Below the pieces are notes generated by a model. The model worked only from the letters and a program-made list of their open reading frames with translations. It was not told the DNA's origin and searched no databases. Shown here piece by piece: positions 16,181-28,600 of a stretch of DNA of 64,000 bases (the stretch's first letter is position 1; each line of letters begins with the position of its first letter). The stretch spans positions 62,001 to 126,000 of the forward strand of contig NZ_AUWQ01000002.1 in assembly GCF_000455205.1 (NCBI RefSeq), in the 5' to 3' direction. Position numbers and translations under genes: made by a program. The stretch is from Mycobacterium sp. UM_CSW (GTDB taxonomy: Bacteria > Actinomycetota > Actinomycetes > Mycobacteriales > Mycobacteriaceae).

Positions 16181-17023
16181 ATGAACCCAGTTCGGTCAGT
16201 GTCCTTGCGCTCAGGCGAGAAGATCGCCGCCCTCGGGCAGGGCACCTGGCATCTTGGCGAAAATCCAGAGAGGTGGGCCCAGGAGGTGGACTCGATCCGG
16301 CTCGGCGTTGACTTGGGAATGACGGTGATCGACACCGCGGAGATGTACGGCAACGGCGGGGCGGAAACCTTGGTCGGTGAGGCGATGACCGGACGGCGCA
16401 GCGAAGTATTCGTCGTCGACAAGGTGCTCCCACATCATGCGACCCGGGTGGGCACCATTCGCGCGTGCGAGGCAAGCCTGGCCAGGCTCGGCGTTGACTA
16501 TATCGATCTCTACCTCCTGCACTGGCGGGGCCGCATCCCGCTGGCCGAGACAATCGAAGGCTTCGCCGAATTGAAGCAGAACGGGATGATACGCCACTGG
16601 GGTGTAAGCAATTTCGACCTCGACGACATGATCGAACTTTGGGGCGTCCCGGGCGGTGATGAGGTGCAGGCCAATCAGATCCTCTACAACCTGGCCCGCC
16701 GAGGCCCGGAGTACGCCCTGTTACCGTGGCTGGCCGAACATGGGATCACGCCCATCGCCTACTCGCCGATCGAGCAGGGCCAGCTGCTGGAGCACCCGGC
16801 GCTGAAACCGATCGCGCTGCAACACAACGCAACTCCCGCACAGATCGCGCTAGCCTGGGTGCTTCAACACGACGGTGTCAACGCTATACCACGCGCCGGA
16901 ACACCTATCCACGTTCGGCAAAATGCCGCCGCCCGCGAGATCGAGCTCACCCGCGACGACCTGCATGCAGTCGACCGGGCGTTCCCGCCGCCTACCCGGC
17001 CGCACCCGCTCGAAGTTCTTTGA
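16181..17023 (+). CDS. Aldo/keto reductase
   Basis: A 280-residue NADPH-dependent aldo/keto reductase with a TIM-barrel fold. The catalytic tetrad is visible: Asp and Tyr in VIDTAEMYGNG, Lys in VVDKVLP and His in YLLHWRGRIPL. WGVSNFDLDDM, AYSPIEQGQLL and ALAWVLQHDGVNAIPRAGTP are standard motifs, the last forming the cofactor site. It probably detoxifies aldehydes or ketones, in keeping with neighbouring DJ-1 and dehydrogenase genes. The ATG follows GAAAGGGCGG. Confidence 0.9.
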   Translation: MNPVRSVSLRSGEKIAALGQGTWHLGENPERWAQEVDSIRLGVDLGMTVIDTAEMYGNGGAETLVGEAMTGRRSEVFVVDKVLPHHATRVGTIRACEASLARLGVDYIDLYLLHWRGRIPLAETIEGFAELKQNGMIRHWGVSNFDLDDMIELWGVPGGDEVQANQILYNLARRGPEYALLPWLAEHGITPIAYSPIEQGQLLEHPALKPIALQHNATPAQIALAWVLQHDGVNAIPRAGTPIHVRQNAAAREIELTRDDLHAVDRAFPPPTRPHPLEVL

Positions 17024-17252
17024 ACGGCCGGCATTCGATGCGCACCTCCCAACACCGCATATTCGCATGCACGCTCCACATCGACGACCAGCAGGCTGTC
17101 GCCGCGCCGGTGCCGTCCGACCCCCGCGTTGGCCGCCCGCATCACCGACGACGTGTCGTGTGAGTTGCGCACGGTGCTGGAATACCGACGGGTCTCGTGC
17201 AGCCTCCGGTGACTCGCTGTGCTCGGCCCGTCATCCCGGTTGGCGGGCAGTC

Positions 17253-17273
17253 GACACGGCTTCGCGCCGTGTC
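17253..17273. terminator. Hairpin between convergent genes
   Basis: GACACGGC (17253-17260) and its exact reverse complement GCCGTGTC (17266-17273) enclose a five-base TTCGC loop. It lies between the aldo/keto reductase (ends 17023) and the leftward TrxR-like gene (ends 17290), so it probably terminates the long chaperone-redox transcript. Confidence 0.6.
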
Positions 17274-17289
17274 AGTCGGTCAGTCCGAG

Positions 17290-19050
17290 TCAGGTCGTCG
17301 GTTGAGTATTGCCGAATGGTGTCCGGCCCCTCGGTGCGACCGCCCCCGACGAGGTCCCGAAGTACTCATGGATTTGCCGGATTGCCATAGCCCCTTCGCC
17401 GACGGCTGATGCCACTCGCTTCACCGACCCGCTGCGCACGTCTCCGGCGGCGAAGACGCCGGGCACGCTGGTTTCCAAGTAGACCGGGTGGCGGACGGTG
17501 GCGAGCCCGTCCGCGCCGGCAATGTGATTCGCTGCGGCCTGCCCGGTTTCGATGAAACCGTGGTCGTCGAGCCCGACCGTGCCGGCCAACCACTCGGTGT
17601 TCGGGTCCGCCCCGATGAACACGAAAAGTGCGCGCGCATTGATAGATTCCCGTTCACCGGTCTGATTATTCTCGGCCACAATGCAATTCAACGCTTTGTC
17701 GCCGTGGACTTCGCGGACTTCGGTGTGGAGACGGACCGTCACCCGCGGATGCTGAACTATCTGGTCGACGAGGTAGCGCGACATGCTCTTGCCCAGGTCG
17801 TCCCCGCGCACCAGCAGATATACCCGCGACACCTGAGCCGCCAGGAACACGGTCGCCTGCCCGGCGGAGTTACCGGCCCCGACGATGACGACCGGGCCGT
17901 CACCGCACAGCAGCGCTTCCTGATAGGTTGCGGCGTAGTACACGCCGTCGCCATGGAATGCATCGATCCCCGGGACGGCCAGGCGGCGATAACGTGCCCC
18001 GGTCGCCAGCACCGCGGAGCGGCCGACGGCCACGGTGTCGTCGGCGAACGTGATCTGGAGCTGTCCGCCGTCGTACTCCAGCCGGGTGGCCTCCCCGGAC
18101 ACCGAGACTCGTGCGCCGAACTTATCGGCCTGCAAGAATGCACGTTCGGCGAGATCAGACCCGGATATTCCCGCCGGGAAGCCCAGATAGTTCTCAATGC
18201 GCGACGACGTCCCGGCCTGGCCGCCGACGGCGATCCGCTCTATCGCCACAGTCCGCAACCCGTCTGACGCGCCGTACACCGCAGCACCCAGGCCGGCCGG
18301 ACCGGCGCCGACTACGATCACGTCGCGTTCGTCACTGATGACGTCTGGCACTGTGAGGCCGACCACCCGGGCAAGCTCAGCATTGCTGGGATTGCTCAGC
18401 ACCCTGGTTCCCCAGATCACCACCGGCGTGTCCTCGGGAGGAATGCCGAAACGGTGCAGCAACCGCTCGGCGTTGGGGTCACGTTCCAGATCCAGCCATC
18501 GGTGCGGTAATCGGTTGCGGGCGGCGAACTCTCGTAAACGGGCGGTGTCGGGCGAGAAGCAGGACCCGATAATCCGGAGCCCGACGCGCTGCCCGATCAA
18601 CAGGGAACGACGCACGAGATATGCACGCAAAATCAGGTCGCTCAGAACTTGGTCGTGGGCGACCAGGGAACGCACGCGATTGGTGGGCACCGCCAACACC
18701 TCGCCCTCGACGACAACGACAGCCGTGTAGAACGCTGGCTGGCCTTCCAGGTCACCGAGCTCTCCCAGGAACCTACCGGCTCCGTGCACGCGCAGCACTC
18801 GCCTCTCGCCGGACTCGTCATCGGTGACGATTGCGACTTTGCCCGACAAGATCACAAACAACTCGTCGGATCGCTCCCCCTCGCGAATCAGGACTTCGTC
18901 CACCCCGACCCGTCGCTTGCTGCCGCCGGGAAGCAGTGTCGCGATCTGGTCCTCGTTCAACCGTGGGTATGCACCGAACATGTCCGGGGTCTCCTCCCAC
19001 TCCTCCTGCGTGGCCGGGACCGGCGATTCCACGGACGTTACTTCAGACAT
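17290..19050 (-). CDS. cNMP-binding, thioredoxin-reductase-like flavoprotein lacking the CxxC
   Basis: A 586-residue three-part protein. Residues about 25-150 form a cyclic-nucleotide-binding fold (VLIREGERSDELFVILSGKV, GRFLGELGDLEG). Residues about 155-230 look like a thioredoxin/glutaredoxin fold (LRIIGSCFSPDTARLREFAA). From about 240 it is a TrxR-type FAD/NAD(P)H flavoprotein with DVIVVGAGPAGLGAAVYGAS, VVIVGAGNSAGQATVFLAAQ and TSVPGVFAAGDVRSGSVKRV. The usual redox CATC is AATY (YYAATYQEAL), so classical disulphide chemistry at that site is excluded. The ATG follows GAGGTGACTG. It is the last gene of the dnaK-clpB-thioredoxin operon. Confidence 0.88.
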   Translation of the reverse strand: MSEVTSVESPVPATQEEWEETPDMFGAYPRLNEDQIATLLPGGSKRRVGVDEVLIREGERSDELFVILSGKVAIVTDDESGERRVLRVHGAGRFLGELGDLEGQPAFYTAVVVVEGEVLAVPTNRVRSLVAHDQVLSDLILRAYLVRRSLLIGQRVGLRIIGSCFSPDTARLREFAARNRLPHRWLDLERDPNAERLLHRFGIPPEDTPVVIWGTRVLSNPSNAELARVVGLTVPDVISDERDVIVVGAGPAGLGAAVYGASDGLRTVAIERIAVGGQAGTSSRIENYLGFPAGISGSDLAERAFLQADKFGARVSVSGEATRLEYDGGQLQITFADDTVAVGRSAVLATGARYRRLAVPGIDAFHGDGVYYAATYQEALLCGDGPVVIVGAGNSAGQATVFLAAQVSRVYLLVRGDDLGKSMSRYLVDQIVQHPRVTVRLHTEVREVHGDKALNCIVAENNQTGERESINARALFVFIGADPNTEWLAGTVGLDDHGFIETGQAAANHIAGADGLATVRHPVYLETSVPGVFAAGDVRSGSVKRVASAVGEGAMAIRQIHEYFGTSSGAVAPRGRTPFGNTQPTT

Positions 19051-19058
19051 CAGTCACC

Positions 19059-19325
19059 TCAGACAAAGTTTTCGTGGACATAACACCAACGCCACGATTC
19101 ACCGGGCTCGAAAGATTGGACGATGGGATGGCCCACCGTGTGGGCGTGTTGACGGGCGTGGCGCATCGGAGACGAATCGCAACACCCGACGTGCCCGCAG
19201 CTCAGACACAGCCGAAGATGCACCCACGGGGTATGCAAACGCAAACATTCCTCGCAGCCATCGGGAGTTCTGGGGGTGACCCGGCGAATAGCCGCCAGAT
19301 CGGGGTCGATGAATGTCGACGTCAT
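19059..19325 (-). CDS. UBP-type zinc finger protein
   Basis: An 88-residue protein that is almost entirely a ZnF-UBP domain: CEECLRLHTPWVHLRLCLSC, GHVGCCDSSPMRHARQHAHT and GHPIVQSFEPGESWRWCYVH give the expected Cys/His ligand order. In eukaryotes this domain binds the free C-terminal Gly-Gly of ubiquitin; bacterial forms have no established ligand. Its ATG overlaps the stop of the thioredoxin gene (ATGA), and the flavoprotein gene starts 8 bases after its stop, so the three are translationally linked. Confidence 0.9.
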   Translation of the reverse strand: MTSTFIDPDLAAIRRVTPRTPDGCEECLRLHTPWVHLRLCLSCGHVGCCDSSPMRHARQHAHTVGHPIVQSFEPGESWRWCYVHENFV

Positions 19326-19771
19326 GATTGCGCCTCCTTGGTTGTCGTTGACAGTGTGTGGTCAAGCCAATTTCGCAGCGCCGCAACGGGAGCGGCACCA
19401 GATTGCCGTCCTAGTACTTGTCCGTGGTCAAGTAGCAGCAGTGTCGGTACCGCCCGCACCGTGAACCGCTGCGAAATCATCGGTGCCTTGTCCACATCGA
19501 CCTTGACCAGCTTGAGTTCTCCGGCGCGTTCGCTGGCGAGCTGCTCCAGCGCCGGACTCACCATGCGGCACGGCCCACACCAGGTTGCCCACAGGTCGAC
19601 CAGTACTGGAACCGAGGACTTTTCGGCAACTTCGGCGAAGTCCTGGTCACCGGCCGCAGCGATCCACGGCAGCCACTGGTGACAGTTGGCGCACCGAGGC
19701 TTCCCAGCAGCCGCCGCGGGTACGCGATTGCGTTTTCCGCAGTGCGGGCACGTCACGATGTCTGTTTCCAT
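19322..19771 (-). CDS. trxC: Thioredoxin 2-type protein with N-terminal zinc ribbon
   Basis: A 149-residue protein. Residues 8-33 carry two CxxC pairs (CPHCGKRNRVP, CANCHQW), the zinc-binding extension of Trx2/TrxC proteins. The thioredoxin domain follows with active site WATWCGPCRMVSPALEQLA and the cis-proline loop RAVPTLLLL. Trx2 proteins reduce disulphides under oxidative stress and the zinc ribbon tunes redox potential. The ATG follows GGAGGCGCC, and the gene begins 13 bases after the clpB stop. The partner reductase is unlikely to be the downstream flavoprotein in a classical way, since that lacks CxxC. Confidence 0.9.
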   Translation of the reverse strand: METDIVTCPHCGKRNRVPAAAAGKPRCANCHQWLPWIAAAGDQDFAEVAEKSSVPVLVDLWATWCGPCRMVSPALEQLASERAGELKLVKVDVDKAPMISQRFTVRAVPTLLLLDHGQVLGRQSGAAPVAALRNWLDHTLSTTTKEAQS

Positions 19772-19784
19772 GGCGCCTCCTCCG

Positions 19785-22390
<2,606 letters not shown>

Positions 22391-22409
<19 letters not shown>

Positions 22410-22708
22410 GGTGGGGTCCTCCTTCGGCGAGAAGCGGTTTCGAGCTCTTCGATGTGGTCCAGCAGATCGAGCACGAGCCCGATCGCCGCGTAGTTCAGTC
22501 CCAGACCGGTCCTCAACCGCTGGATGCGGGCGACCGTCGCCAGCGCAGACGCGTCGAACCAGAGATCGCCGCGGGCATCCTGCTGGCACGGGAGGAGGCC
22601 GAGCGCCACGAGCCGGCGCACCATGTCGGGATGCAAGGCGCAGCGTGTCGCGAAGATGTCGAGCCGCATTCCGGGCCGCCGCGCCAGGACGTAGCGGGAG
22701 GTGCTCAT
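22391..22708 (-). CDS. cbpM: CbpM-like MerR-fold chaperone modulator
   Basis: A 105-residue protein with a MerR/HspR-like helical fold: [40 protein letters not shown] and [20 protein letters not shown]. CbpM proteins bind the J domain of CbpA and inhibit it; HspR proteins repress heat-shock operons. The position between cbpA and clpB favours CbpM, though a DNA-binding role is possible. The ATG overlaps the cbpA stop (ATGA), and the C terminus overlaps the start of clpB. Confidence 0.83.
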
Positions 22709-23619
22709 CGTCCCCTCCTCGGGTCGAACGTGGACTCCGCTGCCAATTGCTCGAACAGCTCACGTTCCCGCGCAGTGGGTTTCGGCGGCACCATCACCTT
22801 GATCTCCGCATAGAGGTCGCCGGCGGCACCGCGCGGGTTGGGCATGCCTTCGCCGCGCAGCCGCAACCGCCGGCCGGTCGACGACCCCTGCGGCACCTTG
22901 ACTTTCGCTTCGCCGCCGGGAGTTCGGATAGCGACCGTGGCCCCCAGCACCGCCTCCCACGGCGACACCGGCAGATCGACGGTGACGTCGCGTCCGTCGA
23001 GCCGGAATCGGGGATGGGGCTTGATGCGCACCCGCAGGTACAGATCTCCGGCCGGCCCATCGCCGTTACCTCGGCCGCCCTCTCCCGCCAGCCGTATCCG
23101 CTGACCGTCGACGACACCGGCGGGGATGTTCACCTCATAATTGCGGCCATCTAGTGAGATCTGCCGTTTGCCGCCCCGATAGGCCTCCTCGACGGTCAGC
23201 TCCAGCACCGCTTCCTGGTCGGCGCCCGGGATTGGCCCGAATCCGCCACTGCCGCCGAACATGTCGCCGAAAAGGTCTTCGATGTTGATGCCGCCGGCGC
23301 CACCGAAGCCCTGGCCGTAACGCACCCGCGCGCCGGAGGGTCGTCCGCCACGGAAGCCACCCGCACCGGCGCTTACCCGCTCTTCCCAGTCCTCGGGCAC
23401 GTTCCGGAAGTCTTCGCCGAATCGGTCGTAGCGCTTGCGGGTTTCAGGGTCCGACAGGACGTGATAGGCCTCGTTGACCTCCTTGAACCGCTCTTCGGCC
23501 GCCGGATCCTTGTTGACGTCGGGATGATACTTACGGGCCAGTCTGCGGAACGCCCCTTGAAGCTGATCGGCAGTCGCGTCCCGCGACACCCCGAGCACTT
23601 CGTAGTAGTCGCGGGCCAC
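22705..23619 (-). CDS. cbpA: CbpA/DnaJ-type co-chaperone without zinc finger
   Basis: A 304-residue class B J-protein. The J domain ([20 protein letters not shown] ... KYHPDVNK) has the HPD motif that stimulates DnaK. A Gly/Phe-rich linker follows (about residues 85-130), then two C-terminal beta domains ([40 protein letters not shown]). The CxxCxGxG repeats of DnaJ are absent, which separates it from dnaJ2 at 48481. The GTG start lies 6 bases after the grpE stop. Confidence 0.92.
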   Translation of the reverse strand: MARDYYEVLGVSRDATADQLQGAFRRLARKYHPDVNKDPAAEERFKEVNEAYHVLSDPETRKRYDRFGEDFRNVPEDWEERVSAGAGGFRGGRPSGARVRYGQGFGGAGGINIEDLFGDMFGGSGGFGPIPGADQEAVLELTVEEAYRGGKRQISLDGRNYEVNIPAGVVDGQRIRLAGEGGRGNGDGPAGDLYLRVRIKPHPRFRLDGRDVTVDLPVSPWEAVLGATVAIRTPGGEAKVKVPQGSSTGRRLRLRGEGMPNPRGAAGDLYAEIKVMVPPKPTARERELFEQLAAESTFDPRRGR

Positions 23620-23625
23620 GGAGCG

Positions 23626-24150
23626 TCACTCCCCGCGTCGGCTGACCACCACGGCCGCGGGCCGCAGTTGCCTCGAACCTTCGCCGTAGCCCGGTCGAAG
23701 TACTTCGACAACCGTCCCGGGCGTGCTGTCCGGCTGGTCCACCACACTGACCACCTCGTGACGCTCGGGGTCGAAGGGCACCCCTGCCTCCGCATCGCGC
23801 GGATAGCCGAGCTGCCCCAGAATCTGTACCGCATGCTCGAGAATGCTCCGCAGGCCGTCGAGGACGGCGTCAGATCGGTCGCCGGCATGACTGATCGCCA
23901 GCTCCAGGTTGTCCACGACGGGCAGCCACGCGCCGGCCACCCGGGATCGCTCCGCCGCTCGTTCGCGGTCCAATTCACGGGCATACCGCTTACGCAGATT
24001 GTCCAGATCGGCGACCGCGCGACGCCAGCGGTCCTCGAGTTGGGCGCGCTCCTTGTCTAAATCGGATTGAGACACAACCGCTTCTGGCGGACTGTCGTCG
24101 ACCCGGCCACCGTCCTCTTCGGTCTTGGAATGTTCTGCGGGGCTGACCAT
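23626..24150 (-). CDS. grpE: GrpE nucleotide exchange factor (second copy type)
   Basis: A 174-residue GrpE. An acidic N terminus leads into a long coiled coil (SDLDKERAQLEDRWRRAVAD, NLRKRYARELDRERAAERSR), then the four-helix region (LPVVDNLELAISHAGDRSDA) and the C-terminal beta wing (VPFDPERHEVVSVVDQPDST, VVEVLRPGYGEG). GrpE releases ADP from DnaK. It starts 6 bases after the dnaK stop and directly precedes cbpA. The sequence is short compared with core actinobacterial GrpE proteins, consistent with an accessory chaperone set. Confidence 0.92.
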   Translation of the reverse strand: MVSPAEHSKTEEDGGRVDDSPPEAVVSQSDLDKERAQLEDRWRRAVADLDNLRKRYARELDRERAAERSRVAGAWLPVVDNLELAISHAGDRSDAVLDGLRSILEHAVQILGQLGYPRDAEAGVPFDPERHEVVSVVDQPDSTPGTVVEVLRPGYGEGSRQLRPAAVVVSRRGE

Positions 24151-24156
24151 TACGGC

Positions 24157-26040
24157 TCAGCCCCGATCGAACTCGGCGTCGACCACATCGTCGTCACCCA
24201 CCGGAGAGCCCTGGCCGTCGCCTGTCGGCTGCCCGTTGCCGCCACCGGACGGCATGGGTTGCAGCCCGTAAAGCACTTGCTGCAGTTCGGACGTCAAGGA
24301 CTGCACCCGGTCCATCGGTGCATCATCCTTGATGGCTTGGCGCGCGTCGGCGACTAGCATCTCGGCCCGTGCGCGCTCGTGCGGCGCCGCCGAATCGCCC
24401 AGTTCGGCAAGCCGGCGCTCCACCTGGTAAGCCGCCGAGTCGAGCGCGTTGCGCGCCTCGACGGCGGCACGCAGTTGCTCGTCCTCGCGACGGTTGGCCT
24501 CGGCCTCGGCGAGCATCCGCTCGACCTCGCTCTTGTCGAGGTTCGACTGCTCGCTGATGGTGATGCCCTGCTCGGCACCGGTGTCCTTATCGCGTGCTGT
24601 GACGTGCAGGATGCCGTTGGCGTCGATATCGAAGATGACCTCGATCTGCGGCTCACCGCGCGGGGCCGGTCGGATGTTCTCCAACTTGAATCGACCGAGC
24701 ACCCGGTTGTCCCTGGCCATCTCGCGTTCACCTTGCAGCACAACGATATCCACGGCCGGCTGGTTATCCGCGGCGGTGGTGAACACCTCGCTGCGGCGTG
24801 CCGGGATGGTGGTGTTGCGCTCAATGATCTTGGTCATCAGCCCGCCAGCGGTCTCCACGCCCAGCGACAATGGGGTGACGTCGAGCAGCAGGACGTCGGA
24901 GACCTCGCCCTTGAGCACACCGGCCTGGATCGCGGCGCCGAGCGCAACTACCTCGTCGGGGTTCACGCTCATGTTGGGGTCCTTGCCGCCAGTGAGCCGG
25001 CGGACCAATGCCTGTACTGCGGGGATCCGGGTGGAACCGCCCACCAGGATGACCTCGTCGATGTCGTTCGCGCTCACTTTGGCGTCGCTCATCGCCTGCT
25101 TGACCGGGCCCATCGTTCGCTCAACCAGGTCCGCGGTGAGGTCCTCGAACTTCGATCGCATGATCGTGGTGGTCAAATGCTTCGGTCCGCTGGCGTCGGC
25201 GGTGATGAAGGGCAGATTCACCTGGGTCTGCGCCACCGACGAGAGTTCGACCTTAGCCTTCTCGGCCGCCTCGAACAGCCGCTGCAGCGCCTGCGGGTCT
25301 TTCCGCAGATCGATGTTGTTCTCACGCTGGAACTCTTCGGCGAGGTAGTCGACGAGCCGACGGTCGAAGTCATCGCCGCCCAAGTGCGAATCACCGGCGG
25401 TGGCGCGGACCTCTACCACCCCATCGCCCACGTCGAGGAGGCTGACGTCGAAGGTGCCGCCGCCCAAGTCGAAAACGAGCACCGTCTCGTGCCCCTTCTT
25501 GTCCAGCCCATAGGCCAGTGCCGCGGCCGTGGGCTCGTTGATGATGCGCAGCACGTCGAGGCCGGCGATCCGGCCGGCATCCTTGGTGGCGTTGCGCTGA
25601 GCGTCGTTGAAATACGCCGGGACGGTGATCACCGCCTCCTTGACCCGCTCACCGAGGAACTTGCTGGCATCGTCGACGAGTTTGCGCAGCACCTGTGCGC
25701 TGATCTCCTCCGGCGCATACTGCTTGCCGCGCACTTCGAAACGAGCGGCGCCACCCTCACCCTCGACGACGTCGAAGCTGACGGCCTTGGCTTCCTCCGA
25801 TATCTCATCGAAGCGGCGGCCGATGAATCGCTTCGCCGAATAGATCGTGCCCTTTGGGTTCATGATCGACTGACGCCTGGCCAGTTGCCCGACCAAGCGC
25901 TCGCCGCTTTCCGTGAACGCCACCACCGAGGGTGTGGTGCGCGCCCCTTCGGCGTTGGGGATCACAACCGGTTCGCCGCCCTGCCAGGCGGCGATCACCG
26001 AGTTGGTGGTCCCGAGATCGATGCCTACCGCTGTTGCCAT
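24157..26040 (-). CDS. dnaK: DnaK (Hsp70) paralogue
   Basis: A 627-residue Hsp70. The nucleotide-binding domain has [35 protein letters not shown] and [19 protein letters not shown]. The substrate-binding domain follows [19 protein letters not shown], and the tail ends in [12 protein letters not shown]. It heads the leftward operon dnaK-grpE-cbpA-cbpM-clpB-trxC-UBP-flavoprotein. Mycobacteria normally have a core dnaK-grpE-dnaJ1-hspR operon elsewhere, so this is likely a second set, which is inference. The ATG follows GAAGGGGACTGACG. No HspR (HAIR) or CIRCE element was recognised upstream. Confidence 0.95.
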   Translation of the reverse strand: MATAVGIDLGTTNSVIAAWQGGEPVVIPNAEGARTTPSVVAFTESGERLVGQLARRQSIMNPKGTIYSAKRFIGRRFDEISEEAKAVSFDVVEGEGGAARFEVRGKQYAPEEISAQVLRKLVDDASKFLGERVKEAVITVPAYFNDAQRNATKDAGRIAGLDVLRIINEPTAAALAYGLDKKGHETVLVFDLGGGTFDVSLLDVGDGVVEVRATAGDSHLGGDDFDRRLVDYLAEEFQRENNIDLRKDPQALQRLFEAAEKAKVELSSVAQTQVNLPFITADASGPKHLTTTIMRSKFEDLTADLVERTMGPVKQAMSDAKVSANDIDEVILVGGSTRIPAVQALVRRLTGGKDPNMSVNPDEVVALGAAIQAGVLKGEVSDVLLLDVTPLSLGVETAGGLMTKIIERNTTIPARRSEVFTTAADNQPAVDIVVLQGEREMARDNRVLGRFKLENIRPAPRGEPQIEVIFDIDANGILHVTARDKDTGAEQGITISEQSNLDKSEVERMLAEAEANRREDEQLRAAVEARNALDSAAYQVERRLAELGDSAAPHERARAEMLVADARQAIKDDAPMDRVQSLTSELQQVLYGLQPMPSGGGNGQPTGDGQGSPVGDDDVVDAEFDRG

Positions 26041-26528
26041 CGTCAGTCCCCTTCGGTTGTCGCTAGTGAGGTTCTGCAGCGCGCAGTCGGGCTACCTTCA
26101 ACGTCGGCGGCGACACACATCAAAGCCGTGCTTCTCCCTGGTCGAAAGATTTTCAGGGGCGCCGGCAACGGCTAGTCGTATCGCATGCGCCGAAACGCGC
26201 GTCGTAATTCACTCCCACTCCAGGAGTCTGGCAATCCGCAGCTGATGTCGCGGGGGCCTGGACAGCCCAAAATTCCGGTCGCGATTCGTCCTGGCAGCAC
26301 CACAAGGGGAACACGCTGCCGGTAACCGGTCGTGAGGCGAACACTTCCGGAACCGCGAATCGGGTGCGCAGTGACGCTCACTGAGGCATCGGTTCCTCTT
26401 GACGACCCACAGCGAGTGGTTGCTGCGGGCAGGCCAACGCCGACCAGAATTCTTCCCTGTCGACTGTCGCGGTCGACGTCGGCGGCAACCTGGTAACGCG
26501 CGTTCCGACGGACGGCGCCTGGACGCCC
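26041..26528. other. Promoter-bearing interval upstream of the dnaK operon
   Basis: About 490 bases between the dehydrogenase stop and dnaK, both leftward. No CTTGAG/CTCAAG (HspR) or TTAGCACTC (CIRCE) element is visible, so heat-shock control may differ from the core dnaK operon. A short GTCGAC inverted pair lies at 26459-26477. A leftward 69-codon frame at 26172-26381 starting with GTG has no recognisable family and is not called as a gene. Confidence 0.5.
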
Positions 26529-27962
26529 CTAGCCGAAGAATCCGGCTGTCGGTTGGGCGCCGCGGTCGACCACCCGCACCAGCTTCGGGTTGAGGAATTC
26601 TTTGATGCCCAGTGGACCGAGCTCACGTCCATAACCGGAGCGTTTGACACCTCCGAAGGGCAACTGCGGTTCTGAGCTGGTGGGGTAGTTGATCCAGACC
26701 ATGCCGGTCTCCAACCGCGCGGCCACGTTCCGAGCCCGCTGCTCGTCCCCGCTCCACACCGAACCACCGAGTGCGAACTGTGTAGCGTTGGCGAGGTCGA
26801 TTGCCTCAGAGTCGGTTTCGACTCGGTACACCTGCGCCGCCGGACCGAACAACTCCGCATCGAACACCGGATTGGCTGGTGTGATGTCGGTCAGGATGGT
26901 CGGCTGGACGTAGGCGCCGGGGCGGTCGATGCGGCCGCCGCCGAGCATCAGGGTGGCGCCGCCCGCGACGGCCTGTTGTATCTGATCGATCAGGCGTTGT
27001 GCGGCCTGCTCGGAGCTGAGCGGGGCAAGGGTGGTGGCCTCGTCGGTCGGGTCTCCCGGCTTCAGCGCGACCATCCGTTCCCGCATAGCCTGCAGGAAGC
27101 GGTCGTAGAGGTCGCCCAGGACGATGAATCGCTTTGCGGCGACGCAGCTCTGGCCGCAGTTTGTGACGCGGGCGGTCACCGCGAAGTCCAGCGTGCGCTC
27201 GAAGTCGTCATCGTCGAGCACGATGAACGGATCGCTGCCGCCGAGTTCGAGCACGGTCTTCTTCACCTCGTGTCCCGCACTCTCGGCGACCGATTGGCCG
27301 GCGGCGTCGCTCCCGGTGAGCGAGACTCCGCGCACCAAGGGATTCGGAATGATCCTTTGCACCGTGCGGCCGGGCACCAGCAGGTTCACGTAAACGCCGC
27401 GCGGCAGGCCCGCGTCGGTCAGCAGTTTCTCGATCGCGATCGAGCATTGCGGGCACTGGCTCGCGTGTTTCAGCACGATGGTGTTGCCGGCGGCGATGTT
27501 GGGCGCCGCGAAGCGGGCAGCCTGGTATATCGGAAAATTCCACGGCATGACGCCGAGCAGTACGCCCAGTGGCTCGTAGCGTATCTCCGCGCTCCCCGCG
27601 TCCGCGTTGAGTGGTTCGGGTGCAAGTAGTTTCGCGGCGTTTTCTGCGTAGTAGCGAAAGATCTCGGCGCTCAGATTCACCTCGCCGCGCGCTTCGTGAC
27701 GGAGCTTGCCCATTTCTAAGGTCACCAGGCCGCTCAGCTCATCGATGCGTTCCAGCATCAGGTCGGCGGCGCGGGCGAGCGCGGCCACCCGCTCGCTGAC
27801 GGGACGCTCGCGCCAGGACAGGAAGGCCTGGTGGGCGTCGTAGACCGCGTGATCGACCTGTTCGTCGCTCATCGGGTTGAACTCGCGTAGCACCTCCCCG
27901 TTGGCCGGGTTCACAGTCGCAATGGGCGAACGGTGTTCGGTTGTGACCGAATGTGAGTCCAT
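26529..27962 (-). CDS. NAD(P)-dependent aldehyde dehydrogenase, succinate-semialdehyde type
   Basis: A 477-residue aldehyde dehydrogenase. Motifs include PWNFPIYQAARFAAPNIAAG (cofactor region), SLTGSDAAGQSVAES, the catalytic Glu in KKTVLELGGSDPF, and the nucleophilic Cys in NCGQSCVAAKRF. SSEPQLPFGGVKRSGYGREL near the end is typical of the GabD/succinate-semialdehyde branch. With the glutamate decarboxylase at 12573 it could form part of a GABA shunt, although a transaminase is not in the window. The ATG at 27962 follows GGAGGAGACC. A 27-codon copy of an internal segment lies at 15905. Confidence 0.9.
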   Translation of the reverse strand: MDSHSVTTEHRSPIATVNPANGEVLREFNPMSDEQVDHAVYDAHQAFLSWRERPVSERVAALARAADLMLERIDELSGLVTLEMGKLRHEARGEVNLSAEIFRYYAENAAKLLAPEPLNADAGSAEIRYEPLGVLLGVMPWNFPIYQAARFAAPNIAAGNTIVLKHASQCPQCSIAIEKLLTDAGLPRGVYVNLLVPGRTVQRIIPNPLVRGVSLTGSDAAGQSVAESAGHEVKKTVLELGGSDPFIVLDDDDFERTLDFAVTARVTNCGQSCVAAKRFIVLGDLYDRFLQAMRERMVALKPGDPTDEATTLAPLSSEQAAQRLIDQIQQAVAGGATLMLGGGRIDRPGAYVQPTILTDITPANPVFDAELFGPAAQVYRVETDSEAIDLANATQFALGGSVWSGDEQRARNVAARLETGMVWINYPTSSEPQLPFGGVKRSGYGRELGPLGIKEFLNPKLVRVVDRGAQPTAGFFG

Positions 27963-28600
27963 GGTCTCCTCCATCGCTTGCGTCACTTGCAGGCGGCTCG
28001 TCAGGTCGTGCAACTGACGCCGCGTTCCCTACGCGTGGACTTAAAGGTGCGTTCGACACCGAATAAGCCGTGCTCATATGTACTGAACGCCAGGGCCCGT
28101 CGGTGCGTGCGCAGACGCCCCACGCCCCATGGCAGCCGACATCTTCGAAGTGTGGCAATCCGGGGTGCGCGAATCTTCAACCCGGGCATACCTATTTCGC
28201 AGTGCGCATTCACCCCGTCAGTACCACGGCCGAGCGCGCCAGGCACGCGACCTTTCACCTGGTCGGTCACCCCGCGCGCCGCAGTCGGGTGACATGGGCT
28301 GCGGGCTATGTCCAGGCCGTCAATCTGCTGGCACCAGCGGTTCGAGCAGAACTGGGCTGCTTCGGGACGCAATCACGCCGCCCACCTCAAGCTCCCCCGC
28401 GAGTGCGTCCTCATATGCGCACTCATCCGACGGGCGGAGCAGGGTCCGAAGTCGTTGAGTAGAGGATTGACCCGGATTTCTCGGGTTACTCACTGTGACA
28501 GCGCTGAGCCGTGTGTACGGGGCGGCTCGCAGTCTGGGCGTACGCCCAGCGATTTCGATGCTTGCGCGTGGCGCGTTGTTCAGGGAGGGGGAGTGACGCC
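27963..28600. other. Divergent intergenic region, no gene recognised
   Basis: About 640 bases between the divergent dehydrogenase and LtrA genes. Several open frames of 100-130 codons overlap on both strands but show no motif and poor start contexts. A five-base inverted repeat ACCCG-N7-CGGGT near 28468-28487 is the only structure noted. Confidence 0.5.

Noticed and set aside
24379-26175. Rightward 598-codon frame opposite dnaK
   Set aside because: Complement of a conserved Hsp70 gene; low-quality composition and no start site.
26172-26381. Leftward 69-codon frame upstream of dnaK starting with GTG
   Set aside because: Reads like a possible small protein but has no family, no clear ribosome-binding site and no conservation evidence available.
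28070-28462. 130-codon frame in the ALDH-LtrA gap
   Set aside because: Overlapped by equally long frames on the other strand; no motif; treated as non-coding.
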